Assembly: GCA_963701265.1 (NCBI GenBank)
Contig: OY969581.1
Location: 496,001-560,000 of the forward strand
From: VRUE01 sp963701265
GTDB taxonomy: Bacteria; Actinomycetota; Thermoleophilia; Solirubrobacterales; 70-9
Direction of reading: 5' to 3'
DNA: 64,000 nt
Notes under the pieces: generated by a model
Told to the model about the DNA's origin: nothing
What the model saw: the letters and a program-made list of their open reading frames with translations, nothing else
The model's database searches: none
Translations under genes and position numbers: made by a program
Part shown: positions 34,458 through 42,331 of the stretch, piece after piece
Layout of the letters: each line of letters starts with the position of its first letter
Numbering within the stretch: position 1 is the first letter of the stretch

Positions 34458-35768
34458 CTAGCGGCCGCGGCCGTCGCCGTTGGCGACGGTGCAGGCTTCC
34501 GCGGCGCCGATGAAGGGCGCCAGGGTGATGTAGGTGGCGAGCGGGGCGACCTCCTGCATGTTCTCGGCGCCACCGCGTTTGATCTGGTCGTAGATCATCG
34601 AGTAGATCGCGCCGCCGATCGCCTCGGCGGCGATCGGGCTCACCTCCGGCTTCAGCTGGTAGCCGGGGACGAGCAGGGCCTCCATCGTCTTCATCACCTC
34701 GTCGCGCTGTTCAAGCGCTCGGCGGCCGGCGGCGTAGACGTCGACCGCGCCGAGGGTCGTGTACTCGGGCTCGGCAGCGCAGAAGGCGAACATCGCGCCG
34801 AAGGCGCCGCGCACCGCGTGCGGCCAGTCGGGGGCGCGGCGGAAGGCCGGCAGCGTCGTCGCCAGCATCTGGGCGGAGCCGGTGTCAACGGCGGCCAGCA
34901 TCGCCTCCTCCTTGTCGGCGAAGTTGGCGTAGAAGGTCGAGAGCGAGATCGAGGCGCGGGCGGCGATGTCACCGATCGTCATCGCTGGGTAGCCCTTCTC
35001 GGCGACGACCGAGGCAAGCGCCCGCAGGATTCGTTCGGCCGGGTCGTAGCCGTTGGGCGGCCCACCGTTCTGCGCGGCCCGGCTGCGCGGCCTGCGCAAC
35101 GGCTCCGGCGGCGGCTCGTAGGCCGCAAACCAGTCCCACATCTGCGGGATCAGCTCGATCAGCTCCTCCTCTTCGTGGCGGTAGAGGCGGCTGTGGATCA
35201 CCTTGCGCACCCCGCCGACCATCGCCCGCACGATCTCGGGCGGCATGTCCTGGCGGCCGGGGACCTGCTCCAGGGTGGCGGAGAGGAACGCCTGCACGCC
35301 ATCGGTGGTGCGGTCGATCTCTTCGATCGCGCGCGGGCCGGCGGCGTAGATCTCGACCAGGCACATCCGCGCCGCCGCGGCCTGTTCGACGATCAGGTTG
35401 ATGAAGGCGTCAAAGGCCTGGCGGGCGCGCACTTCGTCCGGCGGCGGCCCGCCGTCGGCGAAGATCGCGCCGACGGTCGGCCCGACGAAGGCGTGCAGGG
35501 CGGCGAGCAGGCACTCCTCCTTGTCGCTGAAGTGCGCGTAGAAGGCGCTGCGCGAGACCCCGGAGAGTTCGAGCAGGTCCTCGACCCGGGTCCCCTCGTA
35601 GCCCTTCTCGGCGACGACGGCGACCAGGGCGGCGAAGAGGCGCTCCTGCTGGTTGCGGGCGACCTCCTCGGGTGGCAAGCGCCGCCCCGGCTGGAGCTTG
35701 CGATCGCGCAACGTGCCTGCGTCCCCCCACGGCGTCCGAACCATCGCGACCGGACCATAGCCGGCCAT
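34458..35768 (-). CDS. Fused double TetR-family regulator
   Basis: 436 residues containing two complete TetR modules in one chain. Module one has TRVEDLLELSGVSRSAFYAHF near residue 60; module two has MTIGDIAARASISLSTFYANF near 265. Each is followed by its own ligand-type helical region. A linker at 225-245 is rich in Pro/Arg. The C-terminus ends TLAPFIGAAEACTV, the same motif as in the single TetR genes at 16.5-18.6 kb. A single TetR is about 200 residues, so this is a covalent pseudo-dimer and probably arose by fusion of tandem genes. It lies convergent to the RTX-like gene. Confidence 0.88.
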   Translation of the reverse strand: MAGYGPVAMVRTPWGDAGTLRDRKLQPGRRLPPEEVARNQQERLFAALVAVVAEKGYEGTRVEDLLELSGVSRSAFYAHFSDKEECLLAALHAFVGPTVGAIFADGGPPPDEVRARQAFDAFINLIVEQAAAARMCLVEIYAAGPRAIEEIDRTTDGVQAFLSATLEQVPGRQDMPPEIVRAMVGGVRKVIHSRLYRHEEEELIELIPQMWDWFAAYEPPPEPLRRPRSRAAQNGGPPNGYDPAERILRALASVVAEKGYPAMTIGDIAARASISLSTFYANFADKEEAMLAAVDTGSAQMLATTLPAFRRAPDWPHAVRGAFGAMFAFCAAEPEYTTLGAVDVYAAGRRALEQRDEVMKTMEALLVPGYQLKPEVSPIAAEAIGGAIYSMIYDQIKRGGAENMQEVAPLATYITLAPFIGAAEACTVANGDGRGR

Positions 35769-35877
35769 CTCGCTGCCTTCGTGGATGCTCGAATCTCTCA
35801 GAGCGATCTATAGTAGGAGCGATTCTTTCGAAAGACAAGGCTGCCAGCCAGATTTTGAAGAAATTTTAGATTGGGAC
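35769..35877. other. AT-richer upstream region of the double-TetR gene
   Basis: About 110 nt, much AT-richer than average, with runs of T and A. No open frame or perfect palindrome is evident. It must hold the promoter for the minus-strand double-TetR gene and adjoins the plus-strand promoter of the RNA candidate. Confidence 0.4.
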
Positions 35878-35906
35878 TTGATTTTTGCGTAGGGCTATGT
35901 TTTTAT
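35878..35906 (+). promoter_or_regulatory. Sigma-70-like promoter for the RNA candidate
   Basis: TTGATT (35878-35883), a 17-nt spacer and TTTTAT (35901-35906): four of six matches in each box at ideal spacing. The predicted start is near 35911-35913, exactly where the closing stem of the RNA fold begins. Confidence 0.45.
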
Positions 35907-35910
35907 GTGG

Positions 35911-36053
35911 GCGGCCCAAAGATGCCGCAGCGGCACAGCCGGATCCCTGCCGGCTACCCCCCTGCCGTCGGTCCCCTTCCGACGGCGACCAGCAAACATT
36001 GACCCGGGTTCGACGCCTCCCTCGTCGGCCCGGGTCGTTTGTCGTTGGGCCGG
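35911..36053 (+). ncRNA. Candidate structured RNA with C-rich 7-nt hairpin loops
   Basis: A 143-nt intergenic sequence folds into a closed multi-branch. The closing stem is 35912-35919 with 36045-36052 (8 bp perfect). Hairpin A is 35923-35927/35931-35935. Hairpin B is 35937-35942/35950-35955, loop ATCCCTG. Hairpin C is 35964-35971/35979-35986 (8 bp), loop TCCCCTT. Hairpin D has stems 35993-35997/36037-36041, 36001-36008/36029-36036 and 36011-36015/36023-36027, loop CCTCCCT. Loops B, C and D are all 7 nt and pyrimidine-rich; a C6 run lies between B and C. CCUCC-like loops could pair with Shine-Dalgarno sites, as in C-rich small RNAs. It could instead be a leader of the small gene at 36097. It is not tRNA, tmRNA or 4.5S, and no known riboswitch core was recognised. 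Confidence 0.5.
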
Positions 36054-36096
36054 ACCAAGCGCGCGGCTGGCTGAAGCAGTCATCTAGGCTTCGGGC

Positions 36097-36291
36097 ATGG
36101 GCCGGATTCCGAGCGAGGACGAGGCCGCCGCGATCGCGGCGGCAATCGAGCGGTTTCGCGCGGAGACGGCGCCGGCGCCCGCCTTGGAGGCGGACACCGT
36201 CAGCCCGTGGCAGCGGGCCGCGCTGCTCGAGGGAGTCAGCGCCAAGGGCACAGTCGAGGATTCAGAAGGAGGAGAGAGATGGCCGTCGTGA
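36097..36291 (+). CDS. Small protein, possibly acyl-CoA carboxylase epsilon-like
   Basis: 64 residues from ATG 36097. The pattern PSEDEAAAIAAAIERF, then a Pro/Ala linker, then SPWQRAALLEGVSAKG resembles the short epsilon subunits of actinobacterial acyl-CoA carboxylases (helix, linker, Trp-Arg-x-Ala). The match is weak and by eye only. It overlaps the dodecin start by 13 nt and follows the structured RNA candidate by 43 nt, so it could be the first gene of that transcript. Confidence 0.5.
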   Translation: MGRIPSEDEAAAIAAAIERFRAETAPAPALEADTVSPWQRAALLEGVSAKGTVEDSEGGERWPS

Positions 36292-36488
36292 AGATCATCG
36301 AGTTGGTCGGCAGTTCGAAAACGTCGACCGACGACGCTGCGCGCCAGGCGCTTGGACAGGCGCAGGGCACGCTGCGCAACATCCGCGCGGTCGACATCGT
36401 CTCGACCGGGATCCGCGGCGAGAACCTGGACGAGTACCGCGCCCACGTGCGCGTCGCCTTCCTGATCGAGGGAACGGATATCGACTGA
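36279..36488 (+). CDS. Dodecin family flavin-binding protein
   Basis: 69 residues with GAAGGAGGAGAGAG before the ATG. The sequence KIIELVGSSKTSTDDAARQAL, then IRAVDIVSTGI and YRAHVRVAFLIEG, is the whole dodecin fold. Dodecins form 12-mers that bind flavins (FMN/FAD) and store or buffer them. Its TGATG joins directly to the rhodanese gene. The nearby flavin- or siroheme-using sulfite reductase operon makes a redox context plausible. Confidence 0.92.
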   Translation: MAVVKIIELVGSSKTSTDDAARQALGQAQGTLRNIRAVDIVSTGIRGENLDEYRAHVRVAFLIEGTDID

Positions 36489-36886
36489 TGAGTGACGAGA
36501 TTCGCGAGGTCTCCCGCGAGGAGGCGCAGAAGATGGTGGACGAGGGCGCGCAGCTGATTGACGTGCGCGCCGATCATGAGTGGGAGATGGGGCGGATCGA
36601 GGGCGCTGCCCACCTGCCGCTGGCGGAGCTGGCCGAGCGGACGGGGGAGATCGACAAGGATCGGCCCGTTGTTCTCTACTGCCGCGGCGGCAACCGCTCG
36701 ACGATGGCGGCCGAGGCGCTGGCTGCTGCCGGCTACGACGCGGCGAAGCTCAGCGAGGGGATCGTCGGCTGGTCCGAGGCGGGTCTGCCGCTCGTCCCGG
36801 AGGGTGGCGCGGTGGCCGAGTCGGGCGAGGCCGCAGCGATCCTTCACGCCCGCAAGAAGCTGCCTCCAGAGCTGACCAAGCCCTAA
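36488..36886 (+). CDS. Rhodanese-like domain protein
   Basis: 132 residues; the ATG overlaps the dodecin stop. Motifs: QLIDVRADHEWEMGRIEGA, AAHLPLAEL and active-site loop CRGGNRS with Cys65, then GGNRSTMAAEAL. It is a single-domain sulfurtransferase that carries persulfide on Cys65. The 30-residue C-terminal tail past the fold is Ala/Glu-rich. It precedes the sulfate-reduction operon by 39 nt and may handle reduced sulfur. Confidence 0.92.
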   Translation: MSDEIREVSREEAQKMVDEGAQLIDVRADHEWEMGRIEGAAHLPLAELAERTGEIDKDRPVVLYCRGGNRSTMAAEALAAAGYDAAKLSEGIVGWSEAGLPLVPEGGAVAESGEAAAILHARKKLPPELTKP

Positions 36887-36925
36887 ATACCCTAATCCCT
36901 GTCAGGTTTTGCTATTTTCCACTCT

Positions 36926-38770
36926 GTGGAGGTAGCCGTAGACCAACAGAAGGAGCAGCGGGGCAAGGGCCGCACCGGCACCTTGGAGAACCCGGAGACC
37001 TATCGCAACGTCCCCGGCCACATCATCCCGATCATCGAGCGCGAGTTCGACGACTTCGAAAACGAAGCCGAGACTTTCCTCGCCGGACAGATCGCCGAAG
37101 ACGAGTTCATCGGCTTCCGCCTCAAGCAGGGCGTCTACGGCCAGCGCCAGCCCGACGTGCAGATGGTGCGGGTCAAGCTTCCCTTCGGCGGCGTCACCCC
37201 GCAACAGATGGAGGCCTTCGCCAGCGTGGTCGAGAAGTACGCGCCGCTGAACAAGGGCCACATCACGACGCGGCAGAACATCCAGATCCATCACATCCCG
37301 CTGCGCGACATGGAGTCGCTGCTGCGCGAGATCGCCGAGGCCGACCTCTCCTCGCGCGAGGGTTGCGGCAACACGGTGCGCAACGTCACCGGCGACCCCT
37401 GGGCCGGCGTCGCCCCCGACGAGATCTTCGACCCGACGCCGTACGCCGGCGCCTACGCCCGCTACTTCGTCCGTCACCCGACGACGCAGCTGATGCCGCG
37501 CAAGATCAAGACCGCCTTCAGCGGCTCCGACGAGGACCGCGCGATCACCGGCATCCACGACATCGCCTTCCTCTCGCGCGAACGCGACGGGGTGAAGGGG
37601 TTCGAGGTCCGGGTCGGCGGCGGCACCTCGATCATGGCCCGCGTCGCGCCGACGCTCTACGACTTCGTCGAGGCTGACAACGGCGACTACCTCAAGGTCT
37701 CCGAGGCCGCGCTGCGCATCTTCGATCGCCAGGAGTGGCTGCGCGTCAACCGCGCCCGCGCCCGGATCAAGGTCCTGATCGACAAGATCGGCATCGACGC
37801 CTTCCGCGAGCAGGTCGATGAGGAGCTCGAGGGCGACTGGGTCGCCGAAAGGAACTTCGACGCCGAGCTGGTCGAGCGCCTGCGCTTCGAGGACGACGAG
37901 CAGGCCAACGCTCCGGCGGTGCCGCCGGCCGCGGCCTCGCCCAACGGCGACCGCTCCCAGTTCGACCGCTTCGTCGAGGGCAACGTGCAGGCGCAGCGCC
38001 AGGAGGGCTTCTCCGCGGTCGAGGTGAAGATCGAGCGCGGTGACCTGACCCCGGAGCAGTTCCGCGGCTTGGCCGCGATCATGCGCGAGTTCACCGGCGG
38101 CTACGCCCGCAGCACCGTGCAGCAGAACCTGGTTCTGCGCTGGGTCCGCGACGAGGCGCTCTACGACCTCTGGCAGCGGCTCGGCGAGCTCGGCCTCGAC
38201 GAGGCCGGCGCCGACGAGATCACCGACGTCGTCAGCTGCCCCGGCACCGACAGCTGCAAGATGGGCATTACCAGCTCGATGGGCCTCAACCGGGCGATCA
38301 AGGAGCGTCTCCAGGCGATGGAGATCACCGACGATCTGACCCGCAAGATCCACATCAAGATGAGCGGCTGCCCGAACGGCTGCAGCCAGCACCACATCGC
38401 CAACATCGGCTTCTACGGCGCCTCGCTGAAGGTCGGCGGCCGCCAGATCCCCGCTTACATCCCGCACATCGGTGGTCGCTACGAGGGCGGCGAGGTCGTC
38501 TTCGGCACGCGGCTGAAGTCCCGCCTGCCCGCCAAGCGCGTGCCCGAGGCGGTCGAGCGCTGGATCCGCATGTACGAGGCAGAGCGCTCCGGCGAGGCCG
38601 AGGAGTTCAACGACTTCGCCGAGCGGATCGGCGCCGAGCGCTTCGAAGCAGAGGTCAAGGAGCTGACGATGCCGGCGGAGTTCAGCCTCGAGACCATGCA
38701 GCAGTTCATCGACTGGAACCGGTCCAGCCCCTACAAGGTCGAGAGGGGCGAGGGCGAGTGCGCGATATGA
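36926..38770 (+). CDS. Assimilatory sulfite (or nitrite) reductase, siroheme/[4Fe-4S]
   Basis: 614 residues from GTG 36926. Two repeated ferredoxin-like half domains (KLPFGGVTPQQM and VEVKIERGDLTPEQF). GHITTRQNIQIHHI is followed by the cluster-binding cysteines CPGTDSC (Cys438, Cys444) and SGCPNGC (Cys482, Cys486) that hold the [4Fe-4S]-siroheme centre. It catalyses six-electron reduction with ferredoxin as likely donor. The sulfate-assimilation genes downstream (APS reductase overlapping by 4 nt) favour sulfite over nitrite. Confidence 0.92.
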   Translation: MEVAVDQQKEQRGKGRTGTLENPETYRNVPGHIIPIIEREFDDFENEAETFLAGQIAEDEFIGFRLKQGVYGQRQPDVQMVRVKLPFGGVTPQQMEAFASVVEKYAPLNKGHITTRQNIQIHHIPLRDMESLLREIAEADLSSREGCGNTVRNVTGDPWAGVAPDEIFDPTPYAGAYARYFVRHPTTQLMPRKIKTAFSGSDEDRAITGIHDIAFLSRERDGVKGFEVRVGGGTSIMARVAPTLYDFVEADNGDYLKVSEAALRIFDRQEWLRVNRARARIKVLIDKIGIDAFREQVDEELEGDWVAERNFDAELVERLRFEDDEQANAPAVPPAAASPNGDRSQFDRFVEGNVQAQRQEGFSAVEVKIERGDLTPEQFRGLAAIMREFTGGYARSTVQQNLVLRWVRDEALYDLWQRLGELGLDEAGADEITDVVSCPGTDSCKMGITSSMGLNRAIKERLQAMEITDDLTRKIHIKMSGCPNGCSQHHIANIGFYGASLKVGGRQIPAYIPHIGGRYEGGEVVFGTRLKSRLPAKRVPEAVERWIRMYEAERSGEAEEFNDFAERIGAERFEAEVKELTMPAEFSLETMQQFIDWNRSSPYKVERGEGECAI

Positions 38771-39465
38771 ACCCTGTTGCCGCTCCAGCCGCCATTTCTG
38801 ATCCGGAGGCGATCGCCGCCGAGCTCGAGGACCGCTCGGCCGAGCAGACGATCGAGTGGATGTTCGAGACCTTTGGCGAGAACCACTACATCGCCTGCTC
38901 GTTCCAGAAAACGAGCTCGGTGACCGCTCACCTGGCGACCAAGGTCAACCCGCAGGCGCGCTTCTTCTACCTCGATACCGACGTTCTCTTCCCGGAGACG
39001 TATGAGACGCGTGACCGTCTCGCCGAGTCGCTGGGGATCGAGTTCGACCGCTTTCACAACTTGACCTTGGAGGAGCAGGCGGCCCAGCACGGCGACGAGC
39101 TCTGGAACCGCGATCCCGACGCCTGCTGCGGTTTGCGCAAGGTTGAGCCGATGCGCAGGGCGCTTTCTTCCGTAGACTGCTGGCTCGCCGGCGTCCGCCG
39201 TGAGGACTCAGCCAGCCGCGCCAACACTCCGAAGTTCGGCTGGGACAAGCGCTTTGAGCTCTGGAAGCTCAACCCGCTCGCGGACTGGACCGAGCGCGAT
39301 GTCTGGAACTACATCCATGAGCACGACCTCCCGTACAACCCGCTCCACGATCAGGGCTATCCCTCGATCGGCTGCACCCACTGCACAAAGCCGGTCGGCG
39401 TGGGCGGTTCGTCTCGCGACGGCCGCTGGGCGGGGCTCGAAAAGTCCGAGTGCGGGATCAACTAG
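38767..39465 (+). CDS. cysH: APS/PAPS reductase of the iron-sulfur (APS) type
   Basis: 232 residues from ATG 38767 (ATGA overlap with the reductase stop). The PP-loop-like CSFQKTSSVTAHL and FYLDTDVLFPETYE bind the nucleotide. Two cysteine pairs, Cys120-Cys121 (DACCGLRK) and Cys203/Cys206 (GCTHCTKP), bind a [4Fe-4S] cluster and mark the adenylylsulfate-reducing branch. The catalytic C-terminal Cys229 is in ECGIN, a variant of the usual ECGLH. It reduces APS to sulfite with thioredoxin. Confidence 0.93.
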   Translation: MNPVAAPAAISDPEAIAAELEDRSAEQTIEWMFETFGENHYIACSFQKTSSVTAHLATKVNPQARFFYLDTDVLFPETYETRDRLAESLGIEFDRFHNLTLEEQAAQHGDELWNRDPDACCGLRKVEPMRRALSSVDCWLAGVRREDSASRANTPKFGWDKRFELWKLNPLADWTERDVWNYIHEHDLPYNPLHDQGYPSIGCTHCTKPVGVGGSSRDGRWAGLEKSECGIN

Positions 39466-39535
39466 CGGCGCCACGCGCCTGAGATAACCCCTTTTTTCGT
39501 AACCCTTTCCCCGACCGATTGGTGAGATTCAACGC

Positions 39536-40612
39536 ATGAGCGAGACGATGACTGAGCTTTCCCTGACACTTGACGAGCGCCATACCGCCGACTTCGAGAT
39601 GATCGGCAACGGCGGCTTCGCGCCGCTGACCGGCTTCCAGGGCTCCGCCGACTGGGAGCGCGTCTGTTCTGAGATGCGCACGACCGGCGGTGACTACTGG
39701 CCGATCCCGATCACCCTGGCGAGCGACCTCGAGTGCGAGGTCGGCGACGTCATCGCCCTCTCCAGCGACGAAGGCAAGGCTCTGGGCCGACTCAAGGTCG
39801 AGGAGATCTGGGAGCGCGACGTCAAGCGCGAGGCCGAGCAGGTCTACGGCACCACCGACGAGGACCACCCCGGCGTCGCCGCGATCTATGCAGAGGGCAA
39901 CCGGATGCTCGCCGGCGCGGTCGAGGTCGACGCGCTGCCGGACCACGAGGAGGCCTTTATGCGCCGCTACAAGACGGCGGCGGAGCACAAGGCCGACTTT
40001 GAGGCGCGTGGCTGGAAGAAGATCGTCGCCTTCCAGACCCGTAACCCGATCCACCGCGCCCACGAGTACCTGACCAAGGCGGCACTGGAGACCTGCGACG
40101 GGCTCTTCATCCACCCGCTGATCGGCAAGACCAAGGCCGGTGACATCCCCGCCGACGTGCGGATGCGCTGCTACGAGGTGCTGATGGAGAACTACTACCC
40201 GAACGACCGGGTGGTGCTGGGTGTGAAGCCGGCAAAGATGCACTACGCCGGCCCGCGCGAGGCGGTCCTGCACGCGATCGTCCGCCGCAACTACGGCGCC
40301 ACGCACTTCATCGTCGGCCGCGACCACGCCGGTGCCGGTGACTACTACGGCACCTACGACGCGCAGAAGATCTTCGACACGATCGACATCGACGAGCTCG
40401 GCATCGAGCCGCTGATGTTCGAGCACACCTTCTGGTGCAACGAGTGCGAGGGCCTTGCTTCGAACAAGACCTGTCCGCATGACCAAGAGGCGCGCCTCTT
40501 CCTTTCCGGAACCAAGGTCCGCGAAATGCTCGGCAACGGCGAAAGGCCGCCGCACGAGTTCTCGCGTGACGAGGTCGCCGACATCCTGATCGACGCTTAC
40601 AAGGAGGACTGA
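39536..40612 (+). CDS. sat: Sulfate adenylyltransferase (ATP sulfurylase, single-chain Sat)
   Basis: 358 residues. Active-site motifs QTRNPIHRAHE (His173, His176) and GRDHAGAGDYYG, plus the zinc cluster CNECEGLASNKTC near 300. It activates sulfate with ATP to APS. It is the monofunctional Sat type, not the CysDN GTPase type. It is 70 nt after cysH and six nt before cysC. Confidence 0.95.
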   Translation: MSETMTELSLTLDERHTADFEMIGNGGFAPLTGFQGSADWERVCSEMRTTGGDYWPIPITLASDLECEVGDVIALSSDEGKALGRLKVEEIWERDVKREAEQVYGTTDEDHPGVAAIYAEGNRMLAGAVEVDALPDHEEAFMRRYKTAAEHKADFEARGWKKIVAFQTRNPIHRAHEYLTKAALETCDGLFIHPLIGKTKAGDIPADVRMRCYEVLMENYYPNDRVVLGVKPAKMHYAGPREAVLHAIVRRNYGATHFIVGRDHAGAGDYYGTYDAQKIFDTIDIDELGIEPLMFEHTFWCNECEGLASNKTCPHDQEARLFLSGTKVREMLGNGERPPHEFSRDEVADILIDAYKED

Positions 40613-40618
40613 ACGAGC

Positions 40619-41173
40619 ATGGCAGGCGAGAAGGGCTTCACCCTCTGGTTCACCGGGCTTTCCGGTGCCGGCAAGACGACCATTTCCGGGCTGCTCGAGA
40701 CCGAGCTGCGTGCGCGCGGCTCCAAGCTTGAGATCCTCGACGGCGACGTGGTGCGCGAAAACCTCTCGAAGGGCCTCGGCTTTTCGAAGGAGGACCGCGA
40801 CATCAACATCCGCCGTATCGCCTTCGTCGCTGACCTGCTCAGCCGCAACGGCGTGCCGGTGATCACCGCGGCGATCTCCCCCTACGCCGAGATCCGCGAC
40901 GAGGCGCACGAGCTGATGGGCGACCGCTTCATCGAGGTCTACGTCAAGGCGTCGGTCGACACCTGCGCCGAGCGCGACGTCAAGGGGCTCTACGCCAAGG
41001 CGTTCTCGGGTGAGATCAAGGAATTCACCGGCGTCTCCGATCCTTACGAGATTCCGGAGAACCCGGCTTGGGTCTGCGACACCGAGAACGAGACTCCTGA
41101 GGAGTCGGCGCAGAAGCTGCTCGACTACTTGGAGTCGCGGGACTTGATTCCGGCGGCTGCGGTTACCGCTTAG
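40619..41173 (+). CDS. cysC: Adenylylsulfate kinase
   Basis: 184 residues. P-loop GLSGAGKTT (13-21), DGDVVRENLS and the APS-binding FSKEDRDINIRRIAFVA; later YVKASVDTCAERD and YEIPENPAW. It phosphorylates APS to PAPS. As an APS reductase is present, PAPS is probably for sulfotransfer rather than reduction. It ends the sulfate operon; a perfect terminator hairpin follows by 12 nt. Confidence 0.95.
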   Translation: MAGEKGFTLWFTGLSGAGKTTISGLLETELRARGSKLEILDGDVVRENLSKGLGFSKEDRDINIRRIAFVADLLSRNGVPVITAAISPYAEIRDEAHELMGDRFIEVYVKASVDTCAERDVKGLYAKAFSGEIKEFTGVSDPYEIPENPAWVCDTENETPEESAQKLLDYLESRDLIPAAAVTA

Positions 41174-41184
41174 TTCAAGCGCAC

Positions 41185-41209
41185 GGGAGGGGTCAGCGCC
41201 CCTCCCTTT
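41185..41209 (+). terminator. Hairpin terminator of the sulfate operon
   Basis: A perfect 8-bp stem GGGAGGGG/CCCCTCCC (41185-41192 with 41199-41206), loop TCAGCG, followed by TTTC, 12 nt after the cysC stop. Confidence 0.7.
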
Positions 41210-41279
41210 CACGTTCTAGACGGGTAACCGCAACCGCCGGTCTCTCGCGCAGCTTGTCTGACGCGAGCGGCGCGGCTGC

Positions 41280-41324
41280 TCCGGTGCGCCTTATGCACCG
41301 CCAGCGTGCATTAAGCGCACCGGA
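41280..41324. repeat. Intergenic palindromic element, copy 2
   Basis: Arms of 19 nt (41280-41298 with 41306-41324) pair at 17 of 19 positions around a 7-nt loop. The arm CCGGTGCGC-x-TTATGCAC is shared with the 3891-3937 element. It lies between the convergent cysC and DUF2149 genes. Confidence 0.6.
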
Positions 41325-41339
41325 AGCGGTGGGGGCTAG

Positions 41340-41669
41340 CTAAGGCTTGTTGGGGACTAGGACGGTGCGGCCGTCGGCTAGGCGGTAGACGGTGCCTAGG
41401 GGTTTGCCCTGGCCGATGACTCGCTCGTTGGGTTTGAGCTGGACCTGCTTGACGCGTTGGTCTTTGTTTGCGACCACGGCGTCGGCTGGGCGGGTTGGTT
41501 GCTCTGCCTTCGACTTGGAGGTCAGGGCCGAGGTCAGGTCCAGGGAGGAGAGGGCGGCTAGGAGGAAGGCGACGGAGAGGACTATGCCGAGGTCGAAGAG
41601 GTTGACCAGGCCGTCCAGGGGGTCGCCGGCGCGGTCGTCGCGGGCTCTGGCGCGGGGGGTGACCTTCAT
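41340..41669 (-). CDS. DUF2149 family membrane protein (ExbD-like role proposed)
   Basis: 109 residues from ATG 41669, whose ATGA overlaps the ExbB-like gene. A short basic N-terminus is followed by DPLDGLVNLFDLGIVLSVAFLLAAL, the DUF2149 signature, with an Asp just before a single membrane helix. About 60 periplasm-side residues end in TVYRLADGRTVLVPN. Size and topology (one N-terminal helix with a nearby acidic residue and a small outer domain) resemble ExbD/TolR. DUF2149 proteins elsewhere also accompany MotA/TolQ/ExbB channels. It is the last gene of the HtaA operon. Confidence 0.8.
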   Translation of the reverse strand: MKVTPRARARDDRAGDPLDGLVNLFDLGIVLSVAFLLAALSSLDLTSALTSKSKAEQPTRPADAVVANKDQRVKQVQLKPNERVIGQGKPLGTVYRLADGRTVLVPNKP

Positions 41670-42331
41670 GGGGCTACGGCCCAGTGGCTGTGCTGGGTGG
41701 CGGGGATGCCGTTGCCGGTGGGGGTGGTGAGGGTGGCGGCGATGTACTCCACGTCGGAGTAGTCCTGGGCGTAGAGGCGGTCGCGGACCAGGGAGATGGC
41801 GAAGGCGATGGCGCCGATCAGGAGGCCGGCGACGGTGACGCTGAAGGCGACGCGGAGGTTGTCGGTGAGGGTGGCGACGTCGCCGTCGGCGAGCCCGGCG
41901 AGGGCCGGGGAGAGCGGGATCAAGGTGCCCATCAGGCCGAGGGCCGGGCCCATGCGGACGAGGATGCGGGTGCGCTCGAGGCGGCGCAGCGAGCGGTAGT
42001 CGTACTCGGCGAGGCGCTTGGCGATCCGCTGTTCGGCGTCGGGGCGGCCGACCTGCTCCAGCACTTCCCCGAGGACCTCTTCCATCGCCTGGTTGCGAGC
42101 GACGCCGAGCAGCGCCACCAGCGCCTCGGGACGCGAGCCGGCAGCGAGCCGGCCCTGGCACTCGGCAACGGCGTTCTCCAGCTGCCAGACGCTGCGCCCG
42201 CGCCGCCGCCGCAGCTCGGCCAGCAGCGCGCCTGCTTCGACGACCACGACCACCAGCGCCACAACGGCGAGGACCAGCACCGGCACCTCCAGCGCCTCAG
42301 AGATATCGAAGAGAAGCTGCTCGACGCTCAC
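41666..42331 (-). CDS. MotA/TolQ/ExbB proton-channel family protein
   Basis: 221 residues. One N-terminal helix (VPVLVLAVVALVVVVVEAGALL), a cytoplasmic helical region (about 45-130), then the channel pair ILVRMGPALGLMGTLIPL and LRVAFSVTVAGLLIGAIAFAI, the conserved MotA_ExbB core. The family converts proton flow into mechanical work with an ExbD/TolR-type partner. It overlaps by 4 nt both the PKD-protein gene upstream and the DUF2149 gene downstream. Placement in a haem-acquisition operon is the notable point. Confidence 0.87.
   Translation of the reverse strand: MSVEQLLFDISEALEVPVLVLAVVALVVVVVEAGALLAELRRRRGRSVWQLENAVAECQGRLAAGSRPEALVALLGVARNQAMEEVLGEVLEQVGRPDAEQRIAKRLAEYDYRSLRRLERTRILVRMGPALGLMGTLIPLSPALAGLADGDVATLTDNLRVAFSVTVAGLLIGAIAFAISLVRDRLYAQDYSDVEYIAATLTTPTGNGIPATQHSHWAVAP

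Noticed and set aside
35911..36053. Known RNA classes (tRNA, tmRNA, 4.5S, SAM or cobalamin riboswitch)
   Set aside because: The multi-branch fold looks clover-like, but there is no T-loop TTCGA in place, no anticodon arm, no SRP helix tip, and I recognise none of the conserved riboswitch core bases.
36902..38467. 521-codon minus-strand frame opposite the sulfite reductase
   Set aside because: Shadow of a gene with intact siroheme and cluster cysteines; composition is typical of antisense high-GC frames.
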